Source: Sorghum bicolor (Eukaryota > Streptophyta > Magnoliopsida > Poales > Poaceae). From it: 64,000 nt of DNA. The notes beneath the pieces were generated by a model. It was not told the DNA's origin, made no database searches, and worked only from the letters and a program-made list of their open reading frames with translations. Below, piece by piece: positions 43,383 through 55,534 of this stretch (position 1 is its first letter; the number at the start of each line of letters is the position of its first letter). Location: positions 50,253,166 through 50,317,165 of the forward strand of contig NC_012873.2 in assembly GCF_000003195.3 (NCBI RefSeq), written 5' to 3'. Made by a program: the position numbers and the translations under genes.

Positions 43383-43766
43383 GGGCGTGTTTGTTTGACT
43401 GGATGAAGGGTTGCGTCTGCTGTGGGCATGCAGGTGGAGTTGTTTGTTTACCTGGACTTGTTTTGGGCTTGGCTAGCACGATGATTAAAGCACCCGCCAG
43501 TCAGGCTCGGAAGCAAAGGCCACTCCCACCGTTTCTAGTGAGCGAGGCCGAGCGTGTGTAGGCATGGGCTTCATTTGGCGCTGGTTAGAAGGTAGTTTGC
43601 TACATTGCCACCCAATGCAAGTAAACAAACATCCAGACTAGTCCAGCCAGACTTAACTGGAAAGTGCAACCAAACAAAGTGCATTGCACCATCTGCCCTT
43701 GGCCATTTGGGACGTGGCTAGAGGGAACCGGCCTGGCTGGGAAAACCCAAGCAAGCAAACACGCCC
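43383..43766. mobile_element. MITE with GGGCGTGTTTGTTTG termini
   Basis: 384 bp, inverted ends GGGCGTGTTTGTTTG and CAAGCAAACACGCCC, 3-bp duplications GAA at 43380-43382 and 43767-43769. No coding capacity. The 3-bp TSD suggests a PIF/Harbinger-type origin. Flanks on both sides share a further ~45-bp direct repeat (GAAGTGAATACACTAAGCTG). Confidence 0.75.
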
Positions 43767-44273
43767 GAAGTGAATACACTAAGCTGCACTGCAGCCTACA
43801 AGGAGAGGCGCCCAGGAGGAGGAAGCCACGACCTATTCACTTGTCTAAAAAGTTATACCTAAAAGTATTATTCGCTAAATTATTGAAAAAAACACTGTTA
43901 AAAGCATCTCCAACCATTTGACAAAATCCGTTTCTCAAATCTTATTATTTACCAACTCCTCGAATAATATGAGAAAAAAAAAGATCTCATCTCCAATAGT
44001 TCGGCAAATTTCATTTCCAAAAACTCGAAAACCTGCTAACAAAACGAAAAGCCCCGCTAAACGAATGAAGAGCCCACTAAGCATAAGAAAAAAGATTGAT
44101 GCTAAGCACAGAGCCCACGGCTATAGTTGCGTGCTAAACAAAAAGATATAAACTAGAAAAACTGAAAAATTAAGATGCCAAATTATTAAAGAGAGTTTTT
44201 TCTTATTTTGCTAAAAAAAATATGGATGGGAAGTCATTTGTCAAACATAACTCAAGCGACAATCTGGATATAA
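43767..44273. other. Spacer with degraded MITE sequence
   Basis: The first ~50 bp repeat the left flank of the MITE (43316-43355). The rest is A-rich and includes ACACTGTTAAAAGCATCTCCAACC-type phrases common in grass MITEs. The 77-codon frame at 43918-44151 is A-rich low complexity. No gene. Confidence 0.45.
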
Positions 44274-44504
44274 GGTCTTGTTTACTTCCACCCAAAAACC
44301 CAAAATTTTTCAAAATTCCCCGTCACATCGAATCTTTAGACCCATACATAGAGTATTAAATATAGATGAAAATAAAAACTAATTACACAGTTTGGACAAA
44401 ATTAATGAGACGAATCTTTTGAGCCTAGTTAGTCTGACAATAATTACCACAAACAAACGAAAGTGCTACAGTGTCCCGAAATATTTTTGTAACTAAACAA
44501 GGCC
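44274..44504. mobile_element. Tourist-like MITE (PIF/Harbinger type)
   Basis: 231 bp, termini GGTCTTGTTTACTT and AACTAAACAAGGCC, flanked by the 3-bp duplication TAA (44271-44273, 44505-44507), the preferred TWA target of this group. Internal motifs (CACATCGAATCTTT, TGAGCCTAGTTAGTC) are shared with the MITE at 50597. Confidence 0.9.
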
Positions 44505-44783
44505 TAATAGCGCCGTTCCAGGAAAAAAGAAGTGTTGCGCCATCATTATTAATTAATTACGGTATATGGCTCTCTGCGCTCGTTTCCAGACAGGTAAGCA
44601 TGGGACAGCATGCGGGTACAACGCAAGCACACCTACAGAAGAGGGGCAGGCAGAAGGCACACAACAACTGCCGCTTAGTGTTACAACTTACAAGCATAAT
44701 CCAGGTTATGCACTTTACACATTTTTGAGCTACGGTACTATATGGAAACAACCAAACTGTAAGTTTCCAATGTATCTAGTCCT
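44505..44783 (-). other. 3' flank/UTR of the RNF10-like gene
   Basis: Short region directly after the stop codon, with no other feature. It most likely contains the 3' UTR and polyadenylation site. Confidence 0.5.
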
Positions 44784-47700
44784 TCAGTATCGACGGGCGC
44801 CACCAGTCGACAAGAGCACTCTAGTTGCTTTCTTGCCCTTCTTCCCAGTGCCATTTGCTTTCTGCATCTCCGAGTTGTCAGCTGCAGCCACGGCTCTACT
44901 GGAAGATATGATGCTGGCAAATGATAATGCAGGTGTCGCTAACGGCCCTGCATATAACAGAAATATATTGCTACTGCCAGGACTCATTGGTTCTAATTGT
45001 AATACACTGACAAGTGTCCAAAAAACCTAAATCTCGTACCTTGGTCTCTCGAGTTTTCACTTTGGCCATTGGCATCCCCAGTTCCGAGTCTTAGGGGAGG
45101 TGAGTCTTGAGCAGATGCAAAACCCAGGCGTGTTACGTCAGAGAAAAGCTTCCTTTCACTGACTCGTGGACTGGTGGATGGCCCAGCATTGTTTCCCAGA
45201 GCTTCAGTGGAAAGAGACATCAAAATAAGCGCCAACAAGAATGGACCCAATGTGGATGAGAAAATGGGCAACAGCCAAATGCAAACAAAAGACTGTGATA
45301 TTAAGGATATCAACAACAAGCAGGGGGCTCAGACTAATTATGGAACTCCATTCAAAGTTCAGTAAATTTACCTTCGAAGTCATCCAGAGAGAACATGACA
45401 TCGTTGTGACTTTGAGAGGAATTTGCATACTCAAACCGCATAGCTGATGCCTGCACAGCAGCAGCAACTTCTGCCTTTGCTCTCTCACTTTCTTCCTATA
45501 AAAACAGAGGAAACATGTGAAAATGAGCATTTAAATTTCCAGAATGATAACCTCCTCGTACTGTATTTAGATTCCAGTTGCATTTAAATTTCCAGAAATG
45601 GCCAAGGTCCAAATTAACCAATTAGGTAAGCAATTTGTAGGTGATAAGCATTTTGAATTAGAGTTGCAAGGCGGCATGTAATCAGACTGTTTTTCTACCT
45701 ATTAATGAAATGACACACAGGCTCCTGTGTGTTCGAGAAAAAAAGAATGAGAGTTACGAGTTATATTATGCCTGATGATTCTGCGCTCATCCTTGCTAGA
45801 CATATACTAGGTTTCATGTGCCTCTTTAAAAACAAACTAGCTGCCAAAACCAGTTGTAAAGGGCTTCACCATCCTCCAGATGGGATTCTTCCATACTACT
45901 TTTGGGGAAGAACCAATAGATATAAGACAAAACCAAGCAGTAACAGGAACAACTATGCGTTGTACAAACATCATTGTTAAGCAATGAGAAAGCCAATATC
46001 CAAATACCTAATATTCATCAACTAACTCTTTTAACAGTTACCCAATTCAGGGCATAATTTAGATCTGGCTAATCCAAAGGGGTTGACTGCTACATAGCAC
46101 AGGCAAAACAAAGTGACATTCTTAATGATCATCAGATTTTTCAGATCCAGTTTTCCAAAAACCTGGCCGCTTTCACTACTAAACAGTTCCAAGGCATTTA
46201 TGTCATGACTCCTAGGATGATCCATATTTCAGACCCCAAAAAATTTAATTTGCATTTTTTGTAAACTAAAATCTGTAATTGACTGTCCTCCACCAGATAA
46301 CCTGCTAATAACCTGGTGGTTTTGACCCCCAGTCTCTACTACCCTGATGCACATGATAATTCTGAATGATTCAACAAAATAATGTGTAATGCAGCCAACA
46401 GACTTGTTACCTTCTTGGCGGTTCGTCTTCTTTGTTTCTCACGCTTCTTGATTTCATCCAAGAATGGAGCCAATGAGCTAGGAGATACTATATCACTCAG
46501 GTCAATTTCACAGAACTGCATAATGCGTCAGATGTGAGGCATGGTATTGGCCAAGAGCAAAACTTGATCTTCACACCAACTTCACCTGCATGTGGATGTT
46601 AATACGAATACCAAATTTACCTGGAATGTAGTTGTTAATGAGAAATGACTCAAAAACCGATAGCGCTTCCTTATAGCCTCAGACTGTGTTACAGTTTCCA
46701 GCTCCAATATTTTTGCAGTTATCCTGTGTACAAATTAGCAAAGTCAGTAACATCAACGTGATTCAAATACCAATCAAAAACAGCAACAGTATTACAGTGT
46801 CAAAAGATACTGGCATTGTGGTAGCATTTCAAACTAGTTCTTATTAAAATAAAAAACTATGGGGCTGCAACAGGAGAAAAAAATCATAATTTTCCACAAC
46901 GGGTGTGACGCAGAAAATAATCCTAGAGCTACATGGTAACCAATGGCTACAGAAAAATTGACTTGAAAGAGGGATTATGGATTGAGATAATTGATACTTA
47001 CCTCTCCAGTCAAAAATACTTGTTGCATTTGACCTTGCAAGGCCTTTGATATGAATCTTTGATCACTAGTTTCTTCTAGTAATTTTTTTTTAAATCCTTC
47101 AAGTCTGATATTTTTGCAAGTCTACTTGAATACAAAACTACACATATATCTTGCATGTTTCCACCCCCAGATCCACCGTGCAGTGACCCAGGACGGTCGC
47201 CCAGGCTCTGCTGGAGTGCAAAAGAGATGTGTCTCGTCTAAAGGATAAACATAATATGTTGTAGGTAAATACTCCCTCCTTTCAAAAGTCTCCAACGTAT
47301 TAGCAAATTCCTTTTTTTCAAAAGTCTCCGTCGTTTTAAGTCTGGGACCACGCCCCTGCATCGTTCCCAGGCACCCGCGCAGCTCCTCGTACGCGTGCGC
47401 ATTCACTGCTGTGCCGTTGCCCGTTGCTTCGACTGGCCCCTCCGTTTCCTCCCGTTAGAATGCAAAGCCTTTCTGTTGCTTCAAATACTCCCCGTCGCCT
47501 CCAAGTATTGCTCCATCTGCCGATGTCCACAAAGAACTCAACTGTAATGGACCAGCAAGGAGACACCGGCCATCAACGTCTCGTTCGTGGCGTGAACTGG
47601 GTGCCGGACTCCGAAGATGAAGCCGACGATTCTTCCGTGAGCAGGTGCGTTTTGTTATGGATTCTCTGGCCGGTGACACTGAAGTCCCTAACTCCGAAGA

Positions 47701-50700
47701 GGTTTCAATTTTGGCTGCCAACAAATTCAGAATCTGATGATGTTCGAGGGCACGATTAGGAAGGAGCGCTCAATCAGGGCCGCGTACGTGAGCACGGGTC
47801 AAGCTGGGTTACGTGAGGGCGGGAGAGCGGGGTTGCATAAGTGAGCACGGGCGCGCGGTCTTGAGCGCGCTAACGGCATTTTCAATGCTGTTTACTCGGG
47901 CAAACGAAGGGACGCCGGGCATTAAGACGTGCATGGCGATTAAATGAAAATCGGCGCTTGTGGCTGCATGTTTCCATGCTCCTTGGTCATTGCATACAGG
48001 GCTTAAACGACGGAGACTTTTGAAAGGAGGGAGTACTCTTGTATAGTGAGGATCAACCAGGCTCCAAGGAATTCCTGGATCCGACACTTAATATTTCCAA
48101 TTCAATAATCGAAAAGTTATGTATTTGTACTTTTTATTAAAGTTTGACCAATATTGTCCTAAGCGACATGTTCTTATGACAAGACGGAGTAATAAATTGG
48201 CTTAAGGCGACTAAAATCGCATACAATTTAACGATTCACACACATTTGTGAAAGTCCCAAGCGCAAAACATCTTTGACTGGACCAAATACTGCAAATAAA
48301 TATGCACATCAAGCCCTCCCACTAACCTAATTGTCACAGGTCAACTGTAGCTGCAGAGTACAGCATGCTTCACACGTTGCATGTATGCACTATCTGTGCT
48401 CTTGGACATTCAGGTAAATTGTAATGCTAGAAGCAAATAAGGGCATTCTAAAGTGCTAGAAGCAAATAAGGGCATTTTAAGTCAGTATCTTGAAGTCCTT
48501 ATTCCTTAAATAGAATGCAAGTTACACTACCATACTAGAGTTGCACATGCACGGCAACAGCGGTGTAAGATACTAGAACTCAAACTTTAAGGGAATAAAC
48601 AAAGATCATATTACCTAGGTGGAAGCATATCAGAACCTCCAAAATGGTTTAGAAGACATCTCATGTTTAGTGGATGAAGAATTAGGTGTTGGCCATCTGA
48701 CACCTGCAACAATATTTAAAGCAATCGGAAACTCTGAATAATGTGAAACCACAACTTGGAAAATTCATCAGTATCAAAATCCTGAAAATCTCAGACCTGG
48801 TAAAATATGTATGGATCATGTTCATTTGAATCAATGGTGGTGGTACATTTCTCATTTACTTTAGACATTGTTCCTTTACCAGAGTTTGTGCTCAACTCAG
48901 GAGACATGGAGAGTTCTGAAATACCACTGACCATATCTCTATCTGAAACAGAGATCTTGCGGCCGCTGATCTGGTGAGAAGTATTCACATCAAAAGAATT
49001 CCTAGACTTGAAACTAGATCCAGGAGAGAAGCTATCTTTTGATGGAGGGCTACCACCATAGTTTCTGTACTCAATCCAATGTTTCATCCTTTCTTCCAGT
49101 TGCTCCAAAGCAGCAGAAACATATGGAAGTTTCTCCAAGTCATCAACAAGGCCTAAGTCTGCCATATGCAACCAATTACTAAGATCCAATTTTGCCTCTC
49201 GAACAGACAACTCCACGTCAGATGTCACAATAAACTTTGAGAAAACATTATATGGATCTTCATCTGCTGTAGAACTTTCACTGGAGGAGATTTTAATGGA
49301 AGGAGTGAGTGAATTTCTTGAACGACTCAGAAGTGTAAATGTGGCAACGTCACCAGCACAGAAATTCTGGACTTGAGTAATTTGTATTGTATACAAATCC
49401 TTTGTTGATACCATCATGAAACACAGAGGACACTTCTTCCAGCATTCACCTCTATAATCCTCTTTGCCCATCGTTAGATAATGCAAAATGCATGGAAAGC
49501 AATATATGTGTCCACATGATGTGATCTGTGGGCACAATGGGCTTTCCAAACAAATAGGGCATTGTACCTCAGAAGGGCTATAGTACCTTACACAGATAAT
49601 ATCTTCCCACTGAAGCATCTTATCAGGATCCATTGATTCAATCTGGTAATTCCCAGTATCCAACACAACAAACTTATAGTTTGCTTGGAGGAACAGATCC
49701 TTGTTGTAAGGTTTGATCTTCCTTTGTCTTCTGGGAGGATATGTTCTAGGGCCTCTGGGCTGTGGCCGAGAAATAGGATCATACTGGAAATTCAGGAGGT
49801 GATTGGCATTCACGGACTGATTCTTCCTGGCAGCTATCTGAGTCCCATTACCCTGATGTCCAGTAGAACCTGAAGCCAAATGGTCAGCCTCAAGGGATCC
49901 CGCCATTTTAGGTCTCTCAGGATATGGCCCAACTGAACCAAAATTATCTACAGGGAAACCCAAATTCCCCTGTTCTGAAGAGTGGCATTCTTCAATACTG
50001 CCAACCTCTTGAGTAATTGTCTCTTCCCCAGATATTATAAATCCAACTACCTGGAAGTTATTGCATTTTATCAATATGTTAAGAGCAGTATCTGGAGTAT
50101 TTAACGCTAATGTGCAAAGAAAAGATGAAAATGGCAATAAGCTCCTCAAGCACTTCACCTTTTCGGGAGCATTAATAGATTCTCTAATAGCTGGAACCAC
50201 TGGGTCTGCAAAATACGAATTGCATTGTAAAGATTAATCTGAAAACAGGAGGGCTAAAATTCGCGTGGTATCATCGATGAGAATGCAACATGAAGTTATG
50301 CATACTAGTCTAACAAGAAGATAATGAAAAGGCTGACTTAAGATCTTAATAACAACCAAGTTGTGAAAGTGAAATAATGAATATGATGACACCACAACAG
50401 CATGTATAGAGCGGCTTGCCGGCTTGATTGGAAATAACAAGCAAATCAAAGGCAAGTATCTCCATCGCCATTGGAATATTCACTTCCAATATTAGTACTA
50501 CACTGGGAATGGGAGATGTCCATATGAAAACCAGTTGTTCAAAATTCAAAATGCTAGCACTAGAGCTTCAGTAGCATATTTGTTTCACTAGCTCTAGGCC
50601 CTGTTTAGTTCCCCACTCAAAAAATTTATATCCATCCCATCGAATCTTTGGACACATGCATGAAACATTACATGTAGATAAAAAAATAAACTAATTACAC

Positions 50701-52030
50701 AATTTGGTTGAAAATCACGAGATGAATCTTTTAAGCCTAGTTAGTCCATGATTAGCCTTAAGTGCTACAGTAACCCGCATGTGCTAATGACAGATTAATT
50801 ATACTCAATAGATTTGTCTTGCAGTTTCCAAATGAGCTATGTAATTTGTTTTTTTATTAGTTTCTAAAAACTCCTCCCGACATCCTTCCGACACATCCGA
50901 TGTGACACCCAAAAATTTTTCATCTCCAATCTAAACAGGGCCCTAACAGAACCAATTGTAGGGTAAAAAACTTATAAATTAAATGTCACTGCTGATCTAA
51001 CTATAAGACGTTCCATTTTATGAAAATTTGTAACTTGAATCAGGTAAACATTCAATATGAATTTCAGCCATCGATGCGCTTACACAAAATATGGTCAGAT
51101 TTAAACATCTAGATCTAGACGACCTGTACACTAGACAATCTTCTTAATGCAATGTATTGAATCATTGTCATACATAGAGTTAGGCACACAGATCATGACC
51201 ATATTGTACACTAAAAACAGAGTGTGGCCATCAAATATACATGGAGAAACAATGGCTATGATGAAATCTAAATTGTCGCTACTGTATTTTCTGCTGTATA
51301 AGAACTGAGTCAAACGGAAAATACTATCACCTGGGTGTATGAATCTATCTTATACTTTAGTCCTTCAACACAATAAACAGCAACTCAGCAAATGTTTTGC
51401 ATCCAAATTCAATCAAACCTAATAGTAGCGAACACACAGTAACTACACTATATAACCGCCCCCCTTGACCAAGCCCTAAGCCCACGAGCATTAGGCACGC
51501 CAAATTTGTCCCCAGGCTATCAAATCATTCTCAGCTCAGCATGAAACCTAGAATCCATGGTCAATCACATGAGTTAAGCCGCTGAAAATCTCAGCCCCTA
51601 ATACGCAAAGAGAACACTGTAAACTTGCTAGGGAGCGAAATTGCGAAAATTCCCTCCAAGCTTGTGCTCAGCCAGGCACGAGCTGGCGCCAAATAACGGC
51701 TCGCAATCAAACCAACACCACAGGTCCACAGCAGCTGGTAGCTCTCAAAGTAACAAACAACAGAACCTAGACTAGATCCAGCCTCACCGGGAATAGGCGC
51801 GTTAAATCGATCTACGGGCGCAGGGGAACGAGTGGGAAGGAAAACTCACGGGAGCTCGAGCCGACCCCACCGTCGCCGGCCGCCGCAGCGGCGCCAGGTG
51901 GCGAGACGGATGCCGGAGGGGAGCGGCGGCCGTGGCGGCGTCTGTCGCTGCCATGTTGGGTACTAGGGCTAGGGTTGTGCGGGCGCGGGTAATAGTGTCC
52001 TCCGGTGCGTTCGCGTGGGGAGATGGACAT
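44784..52030 (-). CDS. RNF10-type RING-finger protein (putative E3 ubiquitin ligase)
   Basis: Nine coding exons give 742 residues: 52030-51850, 50205-50159, 50050-48797, 48703-48615, 46723-46621, 46515-46411, 45495-45372, 45201-45040, 44947-44784. Phases match and nearly all borders are GT-AG. The start MSISPRERTGGHY in a GC-rich first exon is the only ATG that stays in frame. Plant-conserved ANHLLNFQYDPISRP and KIKPYNKDLFLQANYKFVVL precede a C3HC4 RING at residues ~240-286 (CPICLESPLC, CGHIYC, CPLC). RNF10 motifs follow (DPYIFYQVSDGQHLILHPLN, RKRYRFLSHFSL). A basic RREK-rich helix and a tail ending RVLLSTGGARRY close the protein. Animal RNF10 ubiquitinates 40S ribosomal proteins; a similar role here is inference. 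The 108-bp intron at 50051-50158 is open in frame and might be retained. Introns 1 and 4 contain MITEs. Confidence 0.92.
47272..48033. mobile_element. Stowaway/mariner-type element carrying GC-rich exon-like sequence
   Basis: Ends CTCCCTCCTTTCAAAAGTCT and its inverse (AGACTTTTGAAAGGAGGGAG), target duplication TA on both sides (47270-47271, 48034-48035). At 762 bp it is long for a Stowaway MITE. The interior is GC-rich and contains an open stretch (47424-47759) with MDQQGDTGHQRLVRGVNWVP followed by an acidic run and a donor-like AGCAG|GTGCG, unlike normal AT-rich MITE filling. It lies in an intron of the RNF10-like gene. Confidence 0.72.
50597..50942. mobile_element. Tourist-like MITE in intron 1 of the RNF10-like gene
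   Basis: 346 bp, termini GGCCCTGTTTAGTTCC and ATCTAAACAGGGCC, flanked by CTA on both sides (50594-50596, 50943-50945). It shares internal blocks with the MITE at 44274 and is probably a member of the same superfamily. Confidence 0.88.
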
Positions 52031-52343
52031 GAACCCGCGCGGGAGCTCGTGGGGTGGGTGAGCGGCGCTCGGTCGGTCGGCGGCGACGGAGAGGGCGGTG
52101 GCGCGGGGAAAGGGACAGGGTGGCGTGGGATTAATACGGTCGATGGTGCGTGGTAGGGTGTTAGGCGTTGGGCGGGCAAGGGCCGCGCTCACGTGGACCA
52201 ACCCACGTGTGGGGTGATAAGGGGTGAAGAGAAATGTGGGGCCCTGACGTCAGTAACGTGGTGTTGGGGAATACTGTGGACTGCGTTCATGCGATGTGGC
52301 GGGAGGTCGGGATTTGGGGACAGGAGTAGGAGGAGATATGCGG
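52031..52343 (-). promoter_or_regulatory. 5' leader/proximal promoter of the RNF10-like gene
   Basis: GC-rich, about 310 bp between the start codon and the foldback element. It contains TGACGTCA-like CTGACGTCAGTAACG near 52245, a match to the ACGT-core bZIP site. No clear TATA box. The frames open on both strands reflect base composition. Confidence 0.4.
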
Positions 52344-53509
52344 GGCTTTTTTATATTTTAATCATTTTTAATAAATATTTCAATATTAATCCTCTCAAAA
52401 AATACATTACATTACATAGCTTTTTGGTCGTGCCAATCCCGCTTGTGCGACCAAATAACATAGTCGCGCTCGTGGCACGATATGGCACTTTCAATGACGT
52501 TTTCACGTGGAAAAACTTGTCGCGCCACATGCGTTAGCATGACAGTATTGTCTTGTTGCGCCATCAGGAATGGCGTGAAAACACCAAATTTTTAAAAAAA
52601 AAATCATAACTCTTCCATACAATGTCGGATGAAGATAATTTTTATATAAGAATTGTAGAACTCGATGAGATCTACAACTTTGTAGTTTTGAGTTTTTTTA
52701 TTTCATAACGTTAAGGTGCTCGAAAAATTATATAAAATTTCAGCACCATAATAATCACATACTTTCGCTTGTCACATTAGAAAATTAATATCTTTTTTAT
52801 ATATTATCAAATAAAGAAATATTTTATATCAAAATTGTAGCACTCAAATAGATCTATATTTTGTAGTTTTGAGTTTTTATATTTAAAGTTGTTAATGTGT
52901 TCGAAAAAATATATAAAATTTTAGCAACTTAATATGTTGCTGGTTCTTTATACTATTCTCTCGATATCGTAACAACTTTAAATGTAAAAACTTAAAACTA
53001 CAAATATGTAGATCTATTTGAGTGCTATAGTTTTGATATAAAGTATTTCTTCATTTGATAATATACAAAAAGATATTAATTTTCTAATGTGACAAGCAGA
53101 AGTACGTGGTTATTATGGTGCTAAAATTTTATATATTTTTTGAGCACCTTAACGTCATCAAATGAAAAAACTCAAAACTACAAAGTTATAGATCTCACTA
53201 AGTTCTATCATTTTCATAAAAATATCAATTTCATCCGATATCGTATCGAAGAGTTATAATTTTTTAAAAATTTGGTCTTGTCACGCCATCCCCGATGGCG
53301 CAACAAGACAATACGCGACAAGCTTTTCCACGTGGAAACACTGTTAAAAGTGTCGTATCTTGTCACGCCAATGCATGTGGCGCGACTATTTTATTTAGTC
53401 GCGCCAGCGGGATTGGCGCGACCAAAAGAGCTATATGATACAATATATTTTTTGAGAGAATTAATATTGAAATATTTATTAAAAATAGATTAAAATATAT
53501 AAAAAAGCC
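52344..53509. mobile_element. Foldback Mutator-type (MULE) element, one long inverted repeat
   Basis: 1166 bp with termini GGCTTTTTTATATTTTAAT and the inverse, flanked by identical 9-bp duplications GATATGCGG (52335-52343 and 53510-53518), diagnostic of the Mutator superfamily. The two halves are inverted copies of each other over almost the whole length, with the axis near 52930. Each outer arm carries TGGCGCGACCA-type motifs. No ORF. A transcript would form a long hairpin. Confidence 0.92.
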
Positions 53510-53518
53510 GATATGCGG

Positions 53519-55026
53519 TTGAGTAACACATGTAGATTTAAAAAACAAATAACCTTTTTAGAAAAGGTATTTTTAAAATAATGTGTTTAAGTTTGTTTAA
53601 TATATATATAATTATTTAGAATGAGTGAAAGTCATTAGAACAGCATATATAAACTACGCAAAATGTATGAGTCCCGGAGCACAAAATGTGAAAGTCACTA
53701 GGACAGCACAAAGTTCTTTAGAGTCTCTTTCAATTCCCCTCTTTCCTTAGCAACCATAAAGATCAAAGCCAGGAATTCAACTAGAAAAAAGTGAGTGATA
53801 TAAAATTCTTAGAGCACCTCATAAGCAAGAAATGAGTGCTTCAACAGACAATAACTAATCAGCTAAGGTTCCAAGAACCGAGAGTAATAAAACAAAAAAA
53901 TCACCGTAAGTGCCACAAGTGCTCAAGATATGGAGGGCTTGTTTGGTTCACGTATGAGTAAAGCCTAGCTTGTATCTCAGAGCCATGTTCATATGGGACA
54001 AGCTAAATGCATGTAACGCTAGCGTGAAAAGAACAAGTGATATGGTTTGTCTATTGCTAGTGCTCACATTAAAAGCACATCTCAAGGGGTGAACACAAGC
54101 TTGCAAGCTTGTTACTGCTAGCAGGAGGACCGAGCGACAAGCTTATTCGCTTGCCTCAATGGAGATTAAGTCGTTGGCAAGTCACCAAACCTTAGAATAG
54201 AAGTCATCATGGGTTTGCATCCCCTACACTAGCTTATTTTGCTTGTTCATATTTGTGCTAGTGTAGTTACTATTGTACTAGTTAACTTGTGTAGCTAAGT
54301 AGCTTTGCTATCTACTTTGTGCTTGTGCAGTGTAAGTGGTTGGATAGTGCCAGTGTAGTACTAGTGTACATTGTGCTTTGTATTTGCTTGCTCTAGTATA
54401 TGTGTAGGAGCTCCCACGCCTTTGTTTGACTAGTTACAAATTTCCTCTGTCTCGATAGACTAGACGCTTTAGCCTTCAACTAGTGGAAGTGTGCGCCCCT
54501 GCGCGCATTTGGTAAGGGGATGTGAAGGTTGATTCTAAATATTGTAGTTGAATTATGTATGAGGTTAGTGAGGGAAGACGTCGGATTATACTTCTGATGT
54601 GGTGCTAACGTTAGGCAGGGAGGGGAGAGGGACTAAGCAGCCCTATGCCTGCTCTCACACGGCTAAACTCTAGATGGGAAATGATACTAAACAACGACGA
54701 TAGTAACAAGCAATATACTGGAGGTATGAACGAAGCAAGGATTTCAAGGAGATGTTATCCAAAGTTATGTGTCCATATGATCTTATGTTTTGTTGTATAT
54801 ATGGAATGATAGTGTGCACGATATTTTGTAGATAGGAAAATCATGTATATGGTTCAGTGGATAGGGTATTGAAAAGTAACAGGTTTAGTACATGTTATAA
54901 GTGATAGATGTAGTGTACAAAGCATTTGGCAACATATGCATCAAGTATTATACAAAGTGGGGATTCATGAGTTAAGGGGTTTTGTAGTTTGTTGCGCTAA
55001 CAGTGCTATTAGCTATAGCACATTGC
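53519..55026. other. Intergenic, repeat-derived
   Basis: Contains repeated phrases (GTGAAAGTCACTAGGACAGC and GTGAAAGTCATTAGAACAGC near 53625-53705), a GGGCTTGTTTGGTTCAC MITE-like end at 53936, and T/GTG-rich low-complexity stretches at 54230-54420. No coding exon recognised. Confidence 0.45.
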
Positions 55027-55534
55027 TTAGTCGAAATCCCATGCTTGGTCTTCATAGTTTATAACGCTGGTGGATGAGTCTGTGTCAGGATGATGATGTT
55101 GTTTATCTGCAATGAATGAGGAATAATTTGGTTCAGTGTCACCTACTCTGTTATTTGTGAAGATTGGAAGAGTGAGGTGCATTTGTATGATTACCTTGTG
55201 CTCGGGATGTTGCTTCTATGTCATCACCTGTTAAATGAAAGCAAAATTTTGAAGCCTGTGTAACGATATTTTTGGTGGATGTGGTGTTATGAGAATATGG
55301 TTGTTTACCTGAGTATGTAAATGCTTCATGTCGATGTTCTATATCTAGATCGGTATCTCCTGTTAATGATAAAGTAAAAGATAGTGAGACGTACGAAAGG
55401 CTTACTTATTTTGCTTTTATTTTCCAGAATATGTTTGCTGGCTATTATTGTTAAATGATACTGAATTTAGTGTACATACCTCCATGCAAAGATGATACCG
55501 GGTTGTTGGATGGTGAAGCGAGCGGGTGGAGCAT
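55027..55534 (-). CDS. Putative small spliced ORF, family unknown
   Basis: Four minus-strand blocks with canonical borders join in one frame: 55534-55480, 55359-55309, 55227-55195 and 55106-55027. They give about 72 residues starting MLHPLASPSNNPVSSLHGG and ending INYEDQAWDFD before TAA (55029-55027). The product is acidic and hydrophilic, rich in D, E, H and S, with no domain I recognise. The frame is closed by a stop just upstream of the ATG. It may be the 3' end of a captured gene or a transposon-encoded accessory protein. The consistency of three introns is the only support. Confidence 0.35.

Noticed and set aside
51812..52201. Longer N-terminus of the RNF10-like protein upstream of 52030
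   Set aside because: It would need a non-ATG start. The in-frame ATG at 52030 gives a family-like MSI start.
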